Source of the DNA: Lentzea jiangxiensis | Lineage (GTDB): Bacteria > Actinomycetota > Actinomycetes > Mycobacteriales > Pseudonocardiaceae | Length of the DNA stretch: 64,000 bases | Assembly: GCF_900104175.1 (NCBI RefSeq) | Contig: NZ_FNIX01000026.1 | Coordinates: 25,780 to 89,779 of the forward strand | Reading direction: 5' to 3' | In this document: piece after piece, positions 60,293-64,000 of the stretch | Numbering within the stretch: the first letter of the stretch is position 1 | Layout: every line of letters begins with the position of its first letter | The notes under the pieces: generated by a model | Seen by the model: the letters and a program-made list of their open reading frames with translations, nothing else | What the model was told of the DNA's origin: nothing | Databases searched by the model: none | Made by a program: the position numbers and the translations under genes

Positions 60293-60523
60293 ATGTCGGA
60301 AGAACAAGGCGGCCCTGTCCTCGAGCCCACGCTGTCCGAATGGCTCAAGGCACGCGAGGAGACCGCCCGCCACCTCGCGACCGGTGCCCGCGGCACCGTC
60401 GACGAGGGCTGGGTGCAACGACTCGCGGACCTGCTCACGACCGAACGGTCGTGGCAGGACCAGTACACCGAACTCATCGCGCTCGGCAGTCCGGGCGGCC
60501 ACTTCCCGTCGTCGAACCGCTGA
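60293..60523 (+). CDS. Small hypothetical protein
   Basis: ATG 60293, with AGGA upstream, gives 76 residues of ordinary composition (LEPTLSEWLKAREETARHLA, WVQRLADLLTTERSWQDQYT). Helices with regular hydrophobic spacing are likely. I do not recognise the family. It stands alone between a broken cold-shock gene and a GNAT gene. Confidence 0.5.
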   Translation: MSEEQGGPVLEPTLSEWLKAREETARHLATGARGTVDEGWVQRLADLLTTERSWQDQYTELIALGSPGGHFPSSNR

Positions 60524-60555
60524 GCACGCCGACGCGGAAGACTGCCGCCGTCGCG

Positions 60556-61134
60556 TCAGTCGCGGCCGGGTGGCCCGGCCGACGAATCCGCGTTCGCGTC
60601 GAGGTCCGCCACGCGAAGCCGGAACACCTGCAGGTCGAGGCCGAAGTACTTGCCGGTCTCACCGACCCAGTGCATGCCGTTCTTCCGCACAGCCGACGAG
60701 GCCCGCGTGTCACCCGGCCGGACGACGGCGAACACCTCGTACACGTCGTGGCCGAACGCCCACCCGGCGAGGGCGTGGGTGGCCTCGGCGGCGTAGCCGC
60801 GGCCCCACACGTCAGGCCTCAGCTGCCAGCCGACCTCCAGGTCCTCCCGGCCGGGCGGCAGCGGGAGCAGATGCGCGCCGCCGATCACCTGACCGTCGGC
60901 GTTGCGCTCGATCGCCCATCGGCCGGCAGGGGCAGGAACACGTGCGCTTTCAGCGATCCACTGCTGCAGCAACAACCTCATGGCCGCCACGTCCGGAACC
61001 TGGTCCATCTCCGGGCTGAGCCAGCGGGTGACCTCGGCACAGCCGTAGACCTCCAGCGCGGACGGTGCGTCCTCGGCACGCCAATCGCGCAGCGTCAACC
61101 GGTTGGTGGTCAACACGTTCGTCATCACGGTCAT
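60556..61134 (-). CDS. GNAT-family N-acetyltransferase
   Basis: A 192-residue RimJ/RimL-type acetyltransferase: LTTNRLTLRDWRAEDAPSALEVY at the start, GWQLRPDVWGRGYAAEATHALAGWAF (acetyl-CoA motif A) and a C-terminal KNGMHWVGETGKYFGLDLQVFRL. It would acetylate a protein N-terminus or small molecule. ATG 61134 or 61125 is possible. Confidence 0.88.
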   Translation of the reverse strand: MTVMTNVLTTNRLTLRDWRAEDAPSALEVYGCAEVTRWLSPEMDQVPDVAAMRLLLQQWIAESARVPAPAGRWAIERNADGQVIGGAHLLPLPPGREDLEVGWQLRPDVWGRGYAAEATHALAGWAFGHDVYEVFAVVRPGDTRASSAVRKNGMHWVGETGKYFGLDLQVFRLRVADLDANADSSAGPPGRD

Positions 61135-61274
61135 GTGCAGATGCAATCTCGCTTGAGCGCCGACGCCGTGGTCGCCGTGCAGTACCGCACGCCGAGCGGG
61201 TCGTGCTCGTTCCACGCGTGAGGACACACCGTGCAGCTCGCTGCGTCGTCGGGGGCAGTTAGTGACTCGGGCAT
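61131..61274 (-). CDS. RGCVC-like cysteine-rich small protein
   Basis: A 47-residue protein, MPESLTAPDDAASC then TVCPHAWNEHDPLGVRYC, ending KRDCICT. The C-x2-C-PHxWxEHDxLGxRxC ... CxC layout matches the small actinobacterial RGCVC family, of unknown function, probably metal-binding. It overlaps the GNAT start by four bases, suggesting cotranscription. Confidence 0.7.
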   Translation of the reverse strand: MPESLTAPDDAASCTVCPHAWNEHDPLGVRYCTATTASALKRDCICT

Positions 61275-61635
61275 GCGGACACTCCGGTAGTCGATGCGGG
61301 AAGGGAAGAACGAGACTGTCAGCGCTTGCGCCTGATCGGCGAAGCGGGCATCGGCCGGATGACGGCCGGGTCGGGCGACAACGGCCGCCAGCTCCCGACG
61401 GAAAACGGGCCGTCGGTCAGTCTTTCGCCGCGTGAGGCGGGGAAGGACGCAATGGGCGATGACGCAGTGAGCGATGACGCAGTGGTGCAGAGCTGATCCG
61501 AGTTCATCTCGGCGCTCCCGCCTCCAGCCGAACACGGCCGGGCTTCCTGATGCGCCCAAGGCGGCACCAGCTTGAGCGCTGCTGCACGACGAACCCTCGG
61601 TGGCTCCATCCTACTCCGCGGCGGGCACTTCCCGC
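61275..61635. other. Intergenic region with short tandem repeat
   Basis: No gene is supported. GCGATGACGCAGTG occurs twice with a 15-base period at 61456-61484. Otherwise nothing was identified. Confidence 0.45.
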
Positions 61636-62505
61636 TCAGCGCCACGACGGGGCCAGGTCCTCCTCCGCCTGCACGACCATCGACTCCAGCCTCGGACCAC
61701 CGAACGTGGTCACCACGGCGACGTCGGCGGCATCGCGGCCCCTGCCGATGACAACGCGTCCCTTGCGGGGCTCGTCGTTGCGCGGGTCGAAGGTCCACCA
61801 GCGGTCTCCGAGCCAGACCTCCATCCACGCCGCGAAGTCCATCGCCGCGTCGCCGGGCGGCACGTCCAGGTCCGGCAGGTAGCCGAAGACGTACCGGGCG
61901 GGGATGTTGAGCGCGCGGCAGAACGAGATCGCCAGGTGCGCGAAGCCGCGGCACACCCCGAAACCCGCGACTCCGACGTCGGCCGCCGCGGACAACGCGG
62001 TGGACGTGCCGCAACCGAAGCCCAGCGACTCGTGGACGTGCCGGCAGATCTCCCGCACCCGGCCGTAGCCGGGCGGATGGGCACCGAACCGCGACCACGC
62101 CTCGTCGCCCAGCACATCGGACACGCAGTACCGGCTGGGCAACGTGTACAGCAGCACGTCGTCCGGCAGTCCGTCGGGCAGCGTCTCCGGCACGGTCTCG
62201 TCCACGTCCTCCGTCCTGTCCGGCACGTCCACCCACGCGCTGTAGTGCACTGTGGACAGACCGGGGGGAAGAACGACACGGGTGTTGCGGTTGCCGTACA
62301 GGTCGAGGTGGTGCCGCATCGGGACGTCCGGCTGCACGGCCAGGTCCTCCTGGCTCACCCGGATGTCCGCGCTGCGCAGCGGCCGGACGAGGAAGACCGC
62401 GGGGGCGGGCACCTCGGCTCGATACGTGAACGCACAACCGACGCGGAGCAGTCGAGTGCCCCACGTCAGCTGTGCCGCGCCAGTGCCGTAGTGGCGCGAG
62501 TTCAC
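61636..62505 (-). CDS. Transglutaminase-like cysteine peptidase-fold protein
   Basis: A 289-residue protein with an N-terminal beta-rich domain (VGCAFTYRAEVPAPAVFLVRPL) and a transglutaminase-like core: Cys in GFGVCRGFAHLAISFCRALN, then GYLPD, the His-equivalent region DFAAWMEVWLGDRWWTFDPRN with the catalytic Asp. The standard His of C-H-D appears replaced by Ala-Ala-Trp (DFAAWMEV, where DFHAWxEV is usual), which may impair catalysis. GTG 62505 overlaps the small upstream gene (GTGA). Confidence 0.82.
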   Translation of the reverse strand: MNSRHYGTGAAQLTWGTRLLRVGCAFTYRAEVPAPAVFLVRPLRSADIRVSQEDLAVQPDVPMRHHLDLYGNRNTRVVLPPGLSTVHYSAWVDVPDRTEDVDETVPETLPDGLPDDVLLYTLPSRYCVSDVLGDEAWSRFGAHPPGYGRVREICRHVHESLGFGCGTSTALSAAADVGVAGFGVCRGFAHLAISFCRALNIPARYVFGYLPDLDVPPGDAAMDFAAWMEVWLGDRWWTFDPRNDEPRKGRVVIGRGRDAADVAVVTTFGGPRLESMVVQAEEDLAPSWR

Positions 62506-62657
62506 CGCACCCGCTCGGGTATGTGGTCCAGCGCGCTCAGCACGCGCACCGCGAGATCCCGTGCGGCCTCGCCCGCGAGTTCCGTCCGGTCGGTCAGCAC
62601 GTCCTGCACCATCTTGAGCCTGCGCTCGTACCCGGTCGTGTGGGTCGTCGTGGTCAT
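62502..62657 (-). CDS. Small conserved-type protein (DUF6307-like)
   Basis: A 51-residue protein (TGYERRLKMVQDVLTDRTEL, AARDLAVRVLSALDHIPERV) with AAGGAG before the ATG. It resembles a short uncharacterised actinobacterial family I recall as DUF6307. It is coupled at both ends: a four-base overlap with the DUF5994-like gene upstream and the transglutaminase downstream. Confidence 0.65.
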   Translation of the reverse strand: MTTTTHTTGYERRLKMVQDVLTDRTELAGEAARDLAVRVLSALDHIPERVR

Positions 62658-63187
62658 CGAACTCCTTGGGAGATCTGTTCGGGTGCGCGGCTGCTGCCTG
62701 CACCCAGCGGGTCCGCGGTGGACATCCGCCCTGCGGTGCCGCGGAGCAGGACTTCGACGGTGTCGATGTTCTCCTGCTCCGCGGCACACGTCATGGCGTG
62801 GTGGGCTGCGGAAGGTTCGGTGTCCGGCGGGACGAGGAGCAGTGTCAGACGGCGCCGGTCCGAGGCGATGAGGTCCACGGTGTGCGCGGGCCTGGACCAG
62901 AACCCGTTGAGCCGCACCCGGAGGCCGTCCGCGGCGATCTGACGCGGCGCGGTATCCCACTCGGTCAGGTTGTAGCTCATCCGCGGGATGTCGCCCAGCC
63001 GAACTGCCAGCACCGCGAGCAGCGCGGGCAGTTCGGCGGCGAGGTCCCGGGAACGCGGCCACCAGGCACCGTCGACATGCCCCGTGGTGAGCGCCTTCGG
63101 GCGCAACCGCAATCGCAGCGCGGACCGGGACTGCTCGGTGGCCGTGACGGCCGGAGGGGCGATGGAAGGGTGAGGAGCCGACGTCAT
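62654..63187 (-). CDS. DUF5994-like protein
   Basis: A 177-residue protein with LRLRPKALTTGHVDGAWWPR, DLAAELPALLAVLAVRLG and MSYNLTEWDTAPRQI, the pattern of the actinobacterial DUF5994 family. Function is unknown; members are usually found near stress or light-responsive genes. First gene of a three-gene operon. Confidence 0.75.
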   Translation of the reverse strand: MTSAPHPSIAPPAVTATEQSRSALRLRLRPKALTTGHVDGAWWPRSRDLAAELPALLAVLAVRLGDIPRMSYNLTEWDTAPRQIAADGLRVRLNGFWSRPAHTVDLIASDRRRLTLLLVPPDTEPSAAHHAMTCAAEQENIDTVEVLLRGTAGRMSTADPLGAGSSRAPEQISQGVR

Positions 63188-63937
63188 GCCGGGACTCCCG
63201 TCTCCGGCCCGAGGAGGACCGGTTCAGGTTTCGCCGAGTGCGACGTGAGCTTGAGTGCCCGCGTGCGAGATGCTCTCGACAAAATTGACACTACACCATT
63301 TTTCGCGATCAAACCGAAAACGGTTCCTACGTAAAAAGACACAATCCGCCTTTGCCGCGAAACTCGGCCTGGCAGTCGTGCGGCTTCAGAGGCGTGGTGG
63401 TCCGTGCTCGGCCAGGTCGGCGCCCGCCAGGGGCCCAGCGCTGGACACCGCACCTGCTCCCGGCCGGGCCGGGCTGGGCCGGGCCTGCAACCGTGAGCAC
63501 GGCTGCCGCAGCCGGCTCCCGAGCAGTGCGCGGACGTCGATCGCCTCCCGGCCGATCCCCTCCGCGAGGTCGACGGGGACTCTTCACCTCGTAGCTGATC
63601 GATTTCCTCAGCCTCATGTCCGCGGGTCCCAGGGCAGGTGCGCGACCTGGGTCGCCCCAACCAGCGCTACATTCGATGCATCGAAACCGATCTCGTCAGC
63701 ACCTGGCAGAGGTCACGTCCGGGCCATGCCAATTGAACCCAGCAGCCCTGTGGTGCGCTGATCGTCCGTGCGGGCTCATTGTGAGCGATCGCACCGAACA
63801 GATCTTTTGCCACCTCGCACAACTCAACACCACTGGTACCGAGTTAAGACACCCCGCGCGCTGATACCGCCACGTTTGGGCCGGCACTCGCGTGGTATCG
63901 ACCAGGACCATTTTGTTACTCGTTCCGGAGGGTGCTC
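63188..63937. other. Gene-free stretch before the final HPF-like gene
   Basis: About 750 bases with only low-complexity open frames. No RNA gene, repeat or regulatory motif could be named with confidence. The promoters of the divergent DUF5994-like and HPF-like genes must be here. Confidence 0.45.
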
Positions 63938-64000
63938 ATGCAGATCCAGGTCAACACCGACCACAACATCCACGGTGGCGAACGACTGGCCACCTATGTG
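63938..64000 (+). CDS. HPF/RaiA-like protein, 5' end only
   Basis: ATG 63938 with GGAGG upstream begins MQIQVNTDHNIHGGERLATY and runs off the window. The start matches hibernation-promoting-factor relatives of actinobacteria. With the gene at 56296 this makes two HPF-like proteins within 8 kb. Confidence 0.65.
   Translation, partial: MQIQVNTDHNIHGGERLATYV

Overview
The window is high-GC actinobacterial DNA. Strong third-position GC bias, frequent GTG/TTG starts, 4-base ATGA/GTGA gene overlaps, and DUF5994-like and RGCVC-like small proteins suggest a Pseudonocardiales member (Saccharothrix, Lentzea or Amycolatopsis type). That placement is inference. No tRNA, rRNA or CRISPR array was seen.

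1-1695: no intact gene; an integrase C-terminal scar and decayed sequence. 1696-30397: a biosynthetic gene cluster. It opens with a LAL/LuxR-type activator and the five tailoring enzymes of a vancosamine-type sugar (C-methyltransferase, 4-ketoreductase, epimerase, 2,3-dehydratase, aminotransferase). A glycosyltransferase, a truncated SARP regulator and an aromatic-hydroxylase-like flavoprotein follow. From 14676 a tightly coupled 17-gene operon encodes ketoreductase, ACP, FabZ-like dehydratase, a GcvT-like protein, a ketosynthase fused to a CLF-like domain, nitroreductase-like protein, FAD epoxidase-like protein, epoxide hydrolase, malonyl transferase, an AcpS-like protein, a SnoaL/ABM/zinc-ribbon fusion, an alpha/beta hydrolase, a second AcpS-like protein, a cytosolic beta-helix protein and a three-gene ABC exporter. 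With KR and DH but no enoylreductase, the likely product is a polyene-type chain that is oxidised, possibly cyclised, and decorated with a branched aminosugar.

30398-30794: integrase scar. 30795-43292 (minus strand): an eight-gene, translationally coupled operon. It encodes a J-like protein without HPD, an Hsp70, a pseudokinase-TPR protein, a membrane-anchored TPR protein, a small protein, a TPR protein, a TIR/Ig-like/beta-propeller protein and a 1160-residue helical-repeat protein. I match it to no named system. It is the best candidate here for an undescribed, possibly immune or stress-surveillance, system. 43293-43850: more integrase scars.

43851-48497 (minus): GH43 glycosidase plus a carbohydrate ABC importer (two permeases and a lipoprotein) with a LacI-type operator upstream. 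48874-49154: N-terminal integrase fragment. 49241-50892: TetR regulator with palindromic operator, an internally deleted aldo/keto reductase and a WrbA-like flavoprotein. 51069-52251: cellulose/chitin-active AA10 LPMO with CBM2 and a perfect CebR-type operator. 52893-56047: serine hydrolase lipoprotein divergent from a NarL-type two-component system. 56296-64000: stress or dormancy genes (two HPF-like proteins, one cut by the window end), AI-2E-family permease, fatty-acid desaturase, frameshifted cold-shock gene, GNAT, RGCVC protein, transglutaminase, a short DUF6307-like protein and a DUF5994-like protein.

Integrase scars at about 0.2, 30.6, 43.7 and 48.9 kb sit exactly between the modules, so the locus looks assembled by repeated insertions near old insertion sequences.
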